DNA from: an uncultured Lactobacillus sp.
GTDB taxonomy: Bacteria > Bacillota > Bacilli > Lactobacillales > Lactobacillaceae
Reading direction: 5' to 3'
Assembly: GCA_905204935.1 (NCBI GenBank)
Contig: CAJLBJ010000034.1
Coordinates: 1 to 12,950 of the forward strand
DNA length: 12,950 nucleotides
Position numbers and translations under genes: made by a program. This document shows, piece after piece, positions 5,945-12,949 of this stretch. The notes beneath the pieces were generated by a model that searched no databases, had not been told where the DNA came from, and saw nothing but the letters and a program-made list of their open reading frames with translations. Positions within the stretch are counted from its first letter, which is position 1. The number at the start of each line of letters is the position of its first letter.

Positions 5945-5979
5945 GTTCACATGCAGTTTTTTTAGAGGAGTTATATAGT

Positions 5980-6870
5980 ATGAAAAACAAAGGATTCAGT
6001 TATGCAATTATCGGTTGTGTTTTTTGGGGCTTATCTGGAATCTTTGCCCAAACTTTATTTACTAAATTTAATGTTCAAGCGCCATGGCTTGTAGGTGTTC
6101 GTTTACTGAGTGCTGGGAGCCTATTGGTGATTTGGAGCTTAATCGTTATTTCTAAACAGCAATGGCAAACATTTTTACGTAAAAAAAATATCATTGAATT
6201 AATGATGTTTGCACTTTTCGGGGTGATTCCATCACAGCTGACCTATTTATTAGCAATTCAGTATGGCAATGCTTCAACAGCGACTATCCTACAATTTACA
6301 GGACCATTATTTATTATTTTGTACCTGTGCTTACGTAATTGGGTACTTCCACGCAGAATAGATGTTATTTCTTTAATAATCGCATTATTGGGAACGGTGC
6401 TAGTTGTAACTAATGGAAATTTAACAGAACTAAGCTTATCGCTTCCTGCTTGTTTTTGGGGAATTATGGCAGGTGTGAGTCAAACTTCTTATACGTTGTT
6501 ACCACGCAGGTTGCTACGCGAATTCGATGCGCGAATAGTGATTGGTTTAGCAATGATAGTTGGGGGAATCTTCTTTATCCCTGTTTTAATATTTATTCCA
6601 GCGCCACAGCTAACACTAGCAGCCTTGTTTGATTTAAGTTGTGTTGTTGTTATAGGAACAATGTTTTCTTATTTATTTTATTTACAAAGTCTCAAATTTA
6701 TTCCGCCTGAAACAACAGGGATGTTGAGTGCGTTTGAACCACTAACAGCGACCTTGTTGTCAATTTTGTGGTTGCACCAAAATTTAGGAGTAGGTGAGCT
6801 TATAGGTGCTTGTTTAATTATTTCTACTACATTTTTACAGTCACTAGCGGTTAAATTACAACGTGTATAA
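5980..6870 (+). CDS. EamA/DMT-superfamily permease
   Basis: A 296-aa membrane protein with ten hydrophobic segments in two EamA repeats (about residues 5-145 and 152-292), the normal length for this family. The first repeat shows LAIQYGNASTATILQF (91-106). The second shows AFEPLTATLLSIL (251-263) and GELIGACLII (272-281), the family's typical end-of-repeat element. Members export or import amino acids, nucleotides, sugars or drugs; the substrate cannot be read here. GAGGAG lies nine bases before the ATG. The Crp/Fnr gene follows 84 bases later and I see no hairpin terminator between them, so some readthrough into the regulator is possible. Confidence 0.88.
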   Translation: MKNKGFSYAIIGCVFWGLSGIFAQTLFTKFNVQAPWLVGVRLLSAGSLLVIWSLIVISKQQWQTFLRKKNIIELMMFALFGVIPSQLTYLLAIQYGNASTATILQFTGPLFIILYLCLRNWVLPRRIDVISLIIALLGTVLVVTNGNLTELSLSLPACFWGIMAGVSQTSYTLLPRRLLREFDARIVIGLAMIVGGIFFIPVLIFIPAPQLTLAALFDLSCVVVIGTMFSYLFYLQSLKFIPPETTGMLSAFEPLTATLLSILWLHQNLGVGELIGACLIISTTFLQSLAVKLQRV

Positions 6871-6911
6871 AAAATAATTTGAAAAATATTGATATAAGTA
6901 TTAAAATTATT

Positions 6912-6926
6912 GTGAAATCGTTTTAA
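6912..6926. promoter_or_regulatory. Candidate CcpA cre site before the Crp/Fnr gene
   Basis: TGAAATCGTTTTAA (6913-6926) fits the 14-base cre form TGWAANCGNTNWCA at all but one position; the 15-base form has two mismatches. It lies 28 bases before the GTG start. A partial TTGAT half-site at 6889-6893 could also be a Crp/Fnr half-site. Confidence 0.4.
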
Positions 6927-6954
6927 ATCTTTTAAAAGGAAGCAGTGTACTAAA

Positions 6955-7662
6955 GTGGAAGAAAAAGAAAGGTTTTTAGAATATGTAAAGATAAATCAAT
7001 ACTTACAAGAAGTAGTTGGGTTGGATAAAAGTGATAGTATTCAATTGGCTAAATTGGGTGTTTTAAAGCGTTATAAAGAGGGACAAAGTATATTTGCGAG
7101 TGAAAAAGAATATAAAGCAACATTTTATATGATTTTTAGTGGCGGTGTTTTGCTGAAAAATATAGTGTATGATGGTGATTGTGTATGTCAGCTTTACTTT
7201 TCAAATCAATATTTTCCGGCAAGTTTAGAAGTTAATCAGCGTTGTTTTGAGATTCAACAAGCGATTGCTTGCAAATCTAGTGAGATATTAATGTTTCCTT
7301 TGAATAAAATTAAAAAATTATCAGAAGATAATTCTAAAATGTCATTATTTTTATTTAATTGTTTAGCTAAAAAGAGTTATGAAACACTCGAATTAGAAAA
7401 GAAGCTATTAAGTGGATCACGGAAAAAACGTATGGGTGCTTTATTTTTGCTTTTTGCTCAAAAATGGGGGCGCAAGTTAGAAGATGGGAATGTACTATTG
7501 CCTAAAATGTTAACACATTCAGTAATGGAGTCGCTCACTTATTCTGGGCATACGATAATTGATGATGTTATTGCTGATTTTAAACAAGAGGGACTATTAT
7601 TCAATCGAACTTCGCGAATTGTTTTAAACGGACATATGTTAAAACGTTTGGAGAACCTTTGA
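6955..7662 (+). CDS. Crp/Fnr-family transcription regulator (ArcR-like)
   Basis: A 235-aa cytosolic regulator. Residues about 35-140 form a cNMP-binding-like beta-roll (KEGQSIFASE at 41-50, FYMIFSGGVLLK at 57-68). A long dimer helix follows, then a C-terminal winged HTH (about 155-232, with LPKMLTHSVMESLTYSGHT at 182-200 and FKQEGLLFN at 209-217). Length and layout suit Crp/Fnr. The recognition helix HTIIDDV lacks the S-R-E-x-V-x-R pattern of classical Crp/Fnr, so its DNA site may differ. There is no Fnr-type N-terminal iron-sulfur cysteine set; five cysteines (76, 78, 97, 106, 136) include a C-V-C pair. The neighbour argR suggests an ArcR-like role in arginine catabolism, but that is inference. 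The start is GTG, 12 bases after AAAAGGAAG. Confidence 0.8.
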   Translation: MEEKERFLEYVKINQYLQEVVGLDKSDSIQLAKLGVLKRYKEGQSIFASEKEYKATFYMIFSGGVLLKNIVYDGDCVCQLYFSNQYFPASLEVNQRCFEIQQAIACKSSEILMFPLNKIKKLSEDNSKMSLFLFNCLAKKSYETLELEKKLLSGSRKKRMGALFLLFAQKWGRKLEDGNVLLPKMLTHSVMESLTYSGHTIIDDVIADFKQEGLLFNRTSRIVLNGHMLKRLENL

Positions 7663-7705
7663 TTACTTGCCTTTAAGCGTGTAGCTTTAGTCTTGCAAAC
7701 TTCAA

Positions 7706-7714
7706 TGGTATAAT
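7706..7714 (+). promoter_or_regulatory. Extended -10 promoter of argR
   Basis: TGGTATAAT is a perfect extended -10 element 36 bases before the argR start. The -35 at 17 bases is poor; a TTGCAA at 7693-7698 is too close to serve. I found no clear ARG box in the gap. Confidence 0.55.
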
Positions 7715-7750
7715 AATCCTAACATTAATGGTTGTTAAAGGAGACTAAGA

Positions 7751-8215
7751 ATGAAGAAAGAAATTCGTCAAGCAAAGATTGAACAATTAATCAATCAAAA
7801 TATTATTTCTACGCAAGAAGCTTTATTAAATGCTTTAAAAGAAAATGGAATTAAAGCTACGCAGGCTACAATTTCGCGTGATATTCGTGAAATGAAGATT
7901 GTTAAGGAACAAGACGGTAATGGAAATATTCGTTATGTTATCTTTAAAGCTAATAATCAAACAGAAGAAGAACGTCTTTTTCAAATGATTTCAGAAATTG
8001 TAACCAATATCACAAAAGTTGAATTCATGAACGTTGTTAAGACATCAGCACGTAATGCGAATGTTTTAGCTGCAATTATTGATGATTTGGCGATTAAAGA
8101 AGTTGTTGGGACCTTAGCGGGTTTTGATACGCTTGTTTTAATTAGTGCATCCGCTCAAGATGCACAAAATGTCTATGAAATGTTTACGGAACATATTGAT
8201 TTGGATGTTTTGTAA
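7751..8215 (+). CDS. argR: Arginine repressor family protein
   Basis: A 154-aa ArgR/AhrC-type regulator of normal length. The N-terminal winged HTH (about residues 1-68) carries ATQATISRDIREM (37-48) with the DNA-contacting S42-R43. The C-terminal oligomerisation/arginine-binding domain spans about 80-154. Two arginine-pocket elements deviate. The usual T-x-P-G-N-A reads T98-S-A-R-N-A, and the usual G-D-D-T reads G124-F125-D126-T127, so the first of the two binding aspartates is gone. In Lactococcus and lactobacilli, paired ArgR-type regulators exist in which one partner does not sense arginine itself; this copy could be such a partner. AAAGGAG lies seven bases before the ATG. It follows the Crp/Fnr gene by 88 bases and has its own -10. 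Confidence 0.92.
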   Translation: MKKEIRQAKIEQLINQNIISTQEALLNALKENGIKATQATISRDIREMKIVKEQDGNGNIRYVIFKANNQTEEERLFQMISEIVTNITKVEFMNVVKTSARNANVLAAIIDDLAIKEVVGTLAGFDTLVLISASAQDAQNVYEMFTEHIDLDVL

Positions 8216-8265
8216 TTAAGTTTTTTTAAAAGTCAAAATAAATAGTAAGGCATTAAGATTGAGTA

Positions 8266-8274
8266 TGCTAAGAT
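8266..8274 (+). promoter_or_regulatory. Putative extended -10 promoter of pbp2A
   Basis: TGCTAAGAT gives a TGn plus TAAGAT -10 element, about 43 bases before the start codon. The -35 region is weak. I see no hairpin terminator between argR and this site. Confidence 0.4.
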
Positions 8275-8316
8275 GAAACTAAATATTTCAAAATAGCGAA
8301 AGGGTTAGCTCTTGTT

Positions 8317-10419
8317 ATGGATCAATTATCTTTTACACAGCGGCTACAACAGGCAATAAAAAAAGCATATCAGCATTTGCAGATGTGGTTTAAAGCTAAG
8401 TGGCGTCGCTACCAAATGTGGCGTTGGCTAATCGTAGTAGGTTTGAGTTTGTTTTTAGGTATCAGCGTTTATTTAGTCGCATTAGCTAAGACAACAGATG
8501 TTAAAGGCTTGAAGTCAGCTTTACAACAAACTACTGAAATTTATGATAATGCCGGTCAAAAAGCGGGGTATTTGTATTCACAAAAGGGGACATGGGTTTC
8601 GTTAGACCAAATTTCGCCAAATATTCAAGATGCGGTTTTAGCAACTGAAGATCGTGATTTTTATCATGAATACGGATTTTCAATTAAAGGAATCGGCAGA
8701 GCTGCATTTTTATATCTGAAAAACAAAGTAACGGGTCGCAATTATATCAGTGGTGGTGGAAGTACTTTGACCCAACAATTGGTTAAAAATGCTTTTTTAT
8801 CACAAGAACAGACCTTTTCACGTAAGGCTAAAGAAATCTTTATAGCGATGCAGGTCGAAAATGTTTATTCAAAAAAAGAAATCTTGACAATGTATCTAAA
8901 TAATGCATATTTTGGTAATGGGGTTTGGGGCGTTGAAGATGCCTCTGAAAAGTATTTTGGAGTGCATGCTAGTCAATTATCGGTGCCTCAAGCAGCTACG
9001 TTAGCAGGAATGTTGACCAATCCAAGTATGTATAATCCGTTGGATAATCCAACAAATTCAAAAAAGAGACGCGATTTGGTGTTAAACTTGATGGTTGAAG
9101 CTGATAAAATAACAGCGACACAAGCCAAGCAATATCAAGCACAACCAATACAGACTAATGATAATTACACGTATACTTCAGGTTATAAATATCCTTATTA
9201 TTTTGATGCAGTTATTAATGAAGCAATCAATGAATATGGCTTATCTGAAGAAGAAATCATGAATCGTGGTTATAAGATTTATACGGCACTCGATCAAAAC
9301 TACCAAGCTAGGATGCAAGTAGCTTTTGCTAATTCAACACTATTTCCGTACAATGCTAATGATGGAACAAAAGCACAAGGTGCATCAATTGCACTTGATC
9401 CGCAAACTGGTGGTGTAAATGCACTTGTAGGTGGTCGCGAAGGAACGCATGTTTTTCGTGGATATAATCGAGCAACTCAATTAATAAGATCACCTGGTTC
9501 AACAATTAAACCATTGGCTGTTTATACGCCAGCTTTACAAAATGGGTATCATTTTGATTCACTGTTAGAAGATAAGTTAGAATCTTATGGTTCAAATAAC
9601 TATACACCGCATAATTGGAATAATGTTTATAGTGGGCAATTGCCGATGTATCAAGCCTTGGCTTTGAGTAAAAACACTTCGGCAGTTTGGCTTTTAAATA
9701 AGATAGGTGTTAATAAAGGGTTTGCATCTGTTGAAAAATTTGGCATTAAATTGGCTGATTCTGATGCTAATTTAAGTTTGGCATTAGGTGGATTGAAAAA
9801 AGGAGTTTCACCTTATCAAATAGCAAGTGCTTATTCAGCTTTTGCTAATAATGGTGTTTTGTGTACACCTCATTTAATTACTAAGATTGTTGACGCGTCT
9901 GGTAAGGTCTTGGTAGATAATACCGAAGTAAAAAGCAAACGGATAATGACTACACATGTTGCAAAGGAAATGACTAGCATGATGATTGACGTCTATCAGC
10001 TAAGTACAGCAACAGGTGCAAGTGCTAAGCCTTATGGGTATACGATTGCAGGTAAAACCGGAACGACCGAAAGTGCAAATGGGATGCAAGGAGCAGATAC
10101 TGATCATTGGTATGTAGGTTATACACCAGATGTTGTAGTTGCAACTTGGGTAGGATTTGACTCGTCAAAATATTCGATGGAAAATGAAGGATATCGAGGT
10201 GGTTCATTACTATTTAAGACAGAGATGGAAAATATTTTACCATATACTAAAGAAACACCATTTGATGTTAAAGCAGCATCAGATAAAGATGAGATTGTTC
10301 AAAGTAACACTTCTGATATTTGGGATACGGTTAAAAAAGCAGGCGATAGTTTATCTCAAAAGGCAAATGATTTAAAACAAAAAGCCAAACAATTTATTGA
10401 AGGAATTTTTGGAAATTAA
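8317..10419 (+). CDS. pbp2A: Class A penicillin-binding protein, PBP2a type
   Basis: A 700-aa bifunctional peptidoglycan synthase. It has a short basic cytoplasmic N-terminus and one membrane anchor (about residues 36-57). The GT51 glycosyltransferase domain contains EDRDFYHEYG with catalytic E111, GGSTLTQQL at 147-155, RKAKE at 169-173 with E173, and KKEILTMYLNNAYFG at 186-200. The transpeptidase domain has S395-T-I-K398, S451-K-N453 and K580-T-G-T583. It polymerises lipid II and cross-links stem peptides at the outer membrane face. The wording closely follows the streptococcal Pbp2a pattern. The last ~40 residues form a charged helical tail (TVKKAGDSLSQKANDLKQK). GAAAGGG lies 12 bases before the ATG. 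It forms an apparent operon with the next gene, 17 bases downstream. Confidence 0.95.
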   Translation: MDQLSFTQRLQQAIKKAYQHLQMWFKAKWRRYQMWRWLIVVGLSLFLGISVYLVALAKTTDVKGLKSALQQTTEIYDNAGQKAGYLYSQKGTWVSLDQISPNIQDAVLATEDRDFYHEYGFSIKGIGRAAFLYLKNKVTGRNYISGGGSTLTQQLVKNAFLSQEQTFSRKAKEIFIAMQVENVYSKKEILTMYLNNAYFGNGVWGVEDASEKYFGVHASQLSVPQAATLAGMLTNPSMYNPLDNPTNSKKRRDLVLNLMVEADKITATQAKQYQAQPIQTNDNYTYTSGYKYPYYFDAVINEAINEYGLSEEEIMNRGYKIYTALDQNYQARMQVAFANSTLFPYNANDGTKAQGASIALDPQTGGVNALVGGREGTHVFRGYNRATQLIRSPGSTIKPLAVYTPALQNGYHFDSLLEDKLESYGSNNYTPHNWNNVYSGQLPMYQALALSKNTSAVWLLNKIGVNKGFASVEKFGIKLADSDANLSLALGGLKKGVSPYQIASAYSAFANNGVLCTPHLITKIVDASGKVLVDNTEVKSKRIMTTHVAKEMTSMMIDVYQLSTATGASAKPYGYTIAGKTGTTESANGMQGADTDHWYVGYTPDVVVATWVGFDSSKYSMENEGYRGGSLLFKTEMENILPYTKETPFDVKAASDKDEIVQSNTSDIWDTVKKAGDSLSQKANDLKQKAKQFIEGIFGN

Positions 10420-10436
10420 TTTATGGAGGTAAAATA

Positions 10437-10772
10437 ATGATTAATATTTATGATACAGCAAATCAATTAGAACAAGATTTGCGTCAAACAAAGGAATACC
10501 AAGATTTAAAAGTAGCGATGGAACATTTAAAAGATGAACCACAAGCATATGAATGTTACCAAAAAGTACGTAATATTCAAGAAAAATTTCAACAAAAACA
10601 ATTATCTGGCGAAGAAATTTCCAAAGAAGATTTAGAAGAAATGCGTCAGTTGGCACAAGATGCAGAAAATTATCCAGCATTAGCAGATTTAATGATGAAA
10701 GAACAAGCATTAAATACATTATTTGAAGATATTAATAAGATTATTTTCCAACCTGTTAGAGAATTATATTAA
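10437..10772 (+). CDS. yheA: YlbF/YheA-family protein (UPF0342)
   Basis: A 111-aa soluble, mostly helical protein. It matches Bacillus YheA in layout: an opening NIYDTANQLEQDLR (residues 3-16), a middle KFQQKQLSGEEIS (50-62), and an ending NKIIFQPVRELY (100-111). The related YlbF/YmcA proteins act with RNase Y as a maturation-specificity complex, but YheA itself has no settled function. It has no cysteine cluster of the Y-complex type (a single Cys, near residue 40). GGAGG lies seven bases before the ATG. It is the second gene of the pbp2A unit and ends in a strong terminator, so its expression should follow pbp2A. Confidence 0.85.
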   Translation: MINIYDTANQLEQDLRQTKEYQDLKVAMEHLKDEPQAYECYQKVRNIQEKFQQKQLSGEEISKEDLEEMRQLAQDAENYPALADLMMKEQALNTLFEDINKIIFQPVRELY

Positions 10773-10778
10773 TAGTTT

Positions 10779-10808
10779 AAAAAAGGGATCTTAAAGATCC
10801 CTTTTTTT
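10779..10808 (+). terminator. Terminator of the pbp2A-yheA operon
   Basis: A 13-bp stem (six A-T pairs plus GGGATCT with AGATCCC), a three-base loop and a tail of seven T residues. Confidence 0.95.
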
Positions 10809-10880
10809 CTAGTGTGACTAGGATATTTGGCAAAGATGTATTAAAATATAAAGACAGACATTGGAAATAGGAGGGGTATT

Positions 10881-11831
10881 GTGACTGAAAAAAAACTATT
10901 AGACTATGAAGTTGATGATAACATGGAACTTTTTGTCCTGATAAAGGCAGCAGAAGTACGTTTGGCTAAGAATGGCAAAAAATTTATTGCGTTTAATTTT
11001 GCTGATACTTCAGGAGAAATTAGTGGTAAGTTTTGGGATGCTAGTCCAGAAGAAATTGAACAGTTTCAAGCAGGATGCGTTGTTTTGTTGAAAGGAAAAC
11101 GAGAAACATACCAACAAAATCCACAAATCAAGATTTTAGGTATGCGATTAGCAAATGAACAAGAGCCTAGTGATCCTAGTTTATATGTGAAAGGAGCTCC
11201 TGTTTCATCAGAGCAGATGAATGAGGAATTCAAAGCTTTTTTAGAAGAAATTACAAATCCAACACTTTACCAAATTGTGTGTTATTTAATAAATAAACAT
11301 AAAAAAGCCTTTTTTGAATATCCAGCAGCTAAGACTAATCATCATGCATATAATGGAGGCTTGGCTTTTCATACTTTGTCAATTTTACGTTTAGCTCAAG
11401 CAGTATTAAAAAACTATCCTAATATTGATCAATCTTTACTTTATGCAGGGATTTTCCTGCATGATTTAGGTAAAACTAGTGAACTTTCGGGACCTGTTGC
11501 AACTAGTTATACAAATGTAGGTAATTTAATAGGACATATTGTTTTGATAGATGAAGAAATTGTCAGTGCGTGTCAAGCTTTAAATATGGATAAAAATGGC
11601 CAGGATATTTTATTATTACGGCATATGATTTTAGCACATCATGGATTATTAGAATATGGCTCACCTGTGCAACCACATTTGCTAGAGGCAGAAATTTTAC
11701 ATCATTTAGATGACTTAGATGCCTCGATTCAGATGATTCAAACAGCTTTAGAAAAAACAACGCCTGGAGAATTCTCAGAGCGTATTTTTGGTATGGATCG
11801 CCGTAATTTTTATCGTCCATCAGTTGACTAA
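10881..11831 (+). CDS. yhaM: 3'-5' exoribonuclease YhaM
   Basis: A 316-aa protein; Bacillus YhaM is 314 aa. An N-terminal OB-fold nucleic-acid-binding domain (about residues 15-92, with FNFADTSGEISGKFWD at 38-53) is followed by a metal-dependent HD hydrolase domain (about 150-290). The HD metal ligands are visible: H164 in AFHT, H194-D195 in LHDLGK, H219, H253-H254 in AHHG, and the late D277/D278/D280 cluster. It trims RNA from the 3' end in the cytosol, including transcript ends. The start is GTG at 10881, six bases after AGGAGG. It is separated from yheA by a terminator, so it should have its own promoter; TTGGCA at 10827 has no properly spaced partner that I can defend. A terminator follows. 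Confidence 0.95.
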   Translation: MTEKKLLDYEVDDNMELFVLIKAAEVRLAKNGKKFIAFNFADTSGEISGKFWDASPEEIEQFQAGCVVLLKGKRETYQQNPQIKILGMRLANEQEPSDPSLYVKGAPVSSEQMNEEFKAFLEEITNPTLYQIVCYLINKHKKAFFEYPAAKTNHHAYNGGLAFHTLSILRLAQAVLKNYPNIDQSLLYAGIFLHDLGKTSELSGPVATSYTNVGNLIGHIVLIDEEIVSACQALNMDKNGQDILLLRHMILAHHGLLEYGSPVQPHLLEAEILHHLDDLDASIQMIQTALEKTTPGEFSERIFGMDRRNFYRPSVD

Positions 11832-11834
11832 AAT

Positions 11835-11875
11835 AAAGGATTCTTGAGACTTAGGAGGCTTGAGAATCTTTTTTT
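11835..11875 (+). terminator. Terminator of yhaM
   Basis: A 14-bp stem with three G-U pairs (left arm 11835-11848, right arm 11859-11872), a 10-base loop and a tail of seven T residues. It begins three bases after the stop codon. Confidence 0.85.
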
Positions 11876-11936
11876 ATAATTTCTTGATTTTATCTGCAAA
11901 ATAATGTGAAATACTAAGTTAAGGGGGAGGCACCTT

Positions 11937-12538
11937 ATGAGTAATCAATTATCTGAACTTTTAAAGCCTAAGTTATTGATAGATTTTGAACAAAATAAAT
12001 TATCTGAATCATTGACTGATGCTATAGAATATTTGACTAATTTTCCAGGCCAAGCTTTTAATTTAAAGTTATTACAAGAGATAACCTTAGTTTTTGAAAA
12101 TTGTGATCAAATGGTTCTTAAAGCCGATAAGATATCTTATTTTGGTTTAAAAGATTTTAGTATTAAGCCTGCTTTAAATGATTTTTTTGTCGTGACTTTT
12201 ATTTGCTTTTCACAACAGTAGATGCTTTAGAATTAATAGTCAGACTGAAAAGACGTTCAGACTTGGCTTATTTTGAAGTTAAGTATTTGTTAAGACAAAT
12301 TCAACGTTATTTTATATTTTGGGATCCACGATCAAATGATCCTGCAAATAATCGTGCACAAAATCAAGCCGCAATCTATCAAGATTTGGCACAAGGATAT
12401 CGCCAAGTGACCTTAGAAAATGCAACACTTAGGATGGATTTTATCGGGCAAGATAGTGATTTATTGTATGCTTTTATTACAGATTATCAACAAGATTTTA
12501 TGGAGTTTGTTAAAGCTAATAGAGCTCAGCGTAGCTAA
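11937..12538 (+). pseudogene. Unknown gene split by a -1 frameshift at a T7 run
   Basis: I do not recognise the product. The first frame runs from ATG 11937 (GGAGG six bases upstream) to a TAG at 12219-12221 and gives 94 aa. A second frame, open from 12182 to the TAA at 12536-12538, continues with similar protein-like composition (for example VDALELIVRLKRR, then YFIFWDPRSNDPANNRAQNQ) but has no ribosome site of its own. The frames meet at seven T residues (12182-12188), read in the first frame as T TTT TTT, a textbook -1 slippery heptamer. A shift there gives one 200-aa soluble, mixed alpha/beta-looking protein. It is either a recent single-base loss, a sequencing error, or programmed frameshifting. 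No Shine-Dalgarno-like stimulator and only a weak GTGA/TCAC hairpin are seen nearby. The gene stands alone after the yhaM terminator. Confidence 0.65.
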
Positions 12539-12794
12539 ATCTAGCTGTAAGGGATATGTTTGGTAATGCTTTGACCTAAAAACTTTATTCTTTATGACCA
12601 TCATTTTTTTAGTGAGATGGTTATTGACATTTATTTTTGTATATAAATTTAAAATCTGATTTACTATGTTTTTCATAAAATATAAATTTACTTTTAGAAA
12701 TATACTTGTATAAAAATATATTCTGTATTCAAGGTAAGCTAAGGCGCATTTGAAAACTTTACAAAGGTTATATTAATTGAGTATGTAATTTTTA

Positions 12795-12829
12795 GGATTG
12801 CTAGAATTGTTAGCAGTCCCAATTTTTTT
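12795..12829 (+). terminator. Orphan terminator in the right intergenic region
   Basis: A 9-bp stem (GGATTGCTA with TAGCAGTCC, one G-U), a 7-base loop, then CAA and seven T residues. It is about 255 bases beyond the last stop codon, so either that transcript is long or another RNA ends here. Confidence 0.75.
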
Positions 12830-12898
12830 GCAAAAACAGGTATATAAAGTTATTGAGCTTAACTTTTTAAAATAAAAAAACCCTCTTACTGAATTGGC

Positions 12899-12904
12899 TA
12901 TAAT
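12899..12904 (+). promoter_or_regulatory. -10 box at the right edge
   Basis: A consensus TATAAT whose predicted start (about 12911) falls directly before a large inverted repeat. No -35 match lies 16-18 bases upstream, where the sequence is an A-rich run. It would serve a rightward gene outside the window. Confidence 0.3.
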
Positions 12905-12911
12905 GCCTTCT

Positions 12912-12949
12912 AAGTATACAGATGAAATATATAAAATCATCGTATACTT
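12912..12949. repeat. 13-bp inverted repeat at the right edge
   Basis: AAGTATAC plus GATGA (12912-12919 and 12921-12925, one bulged A) pair with TCATC plus GTATACTT (12937-12949) around an 11-base AT-only loop. It looks like an operator or leader hairpin of a gene beyond the window. The inner GTATAC is itself palindromic. Confidence 0.5.

Noticed and set aside
10441..10719. A 92-codon leftward frame opposite yheA
   Set aside because: An antisense shadow; the Leu-rich composition comes from Lys/Gln/Glu codons on the other strand.
10827..10852. TTGGCA and TATAAA as the yhaM promoter
   Set aside because: The spacing is only 14 bases; no alternative pair is convincing, so it is not listed.
12203..12538. 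The second half of the split gene as an independent gene starting at TTG 12203
   Set aside because: There is no Shine-Dalgarno sequence before the TTG, and the frame is open further upstream to the T7 run, which fits a continuation of the first half better.
12461..12676. A 71-codon leftward frame at the right end
   Set aside because: It overlaps the end of the frameshifted gene, is Lys/Asn/Ile-rich as expected of antisense AT-rich DNA, and has no ribosome site that I can see.
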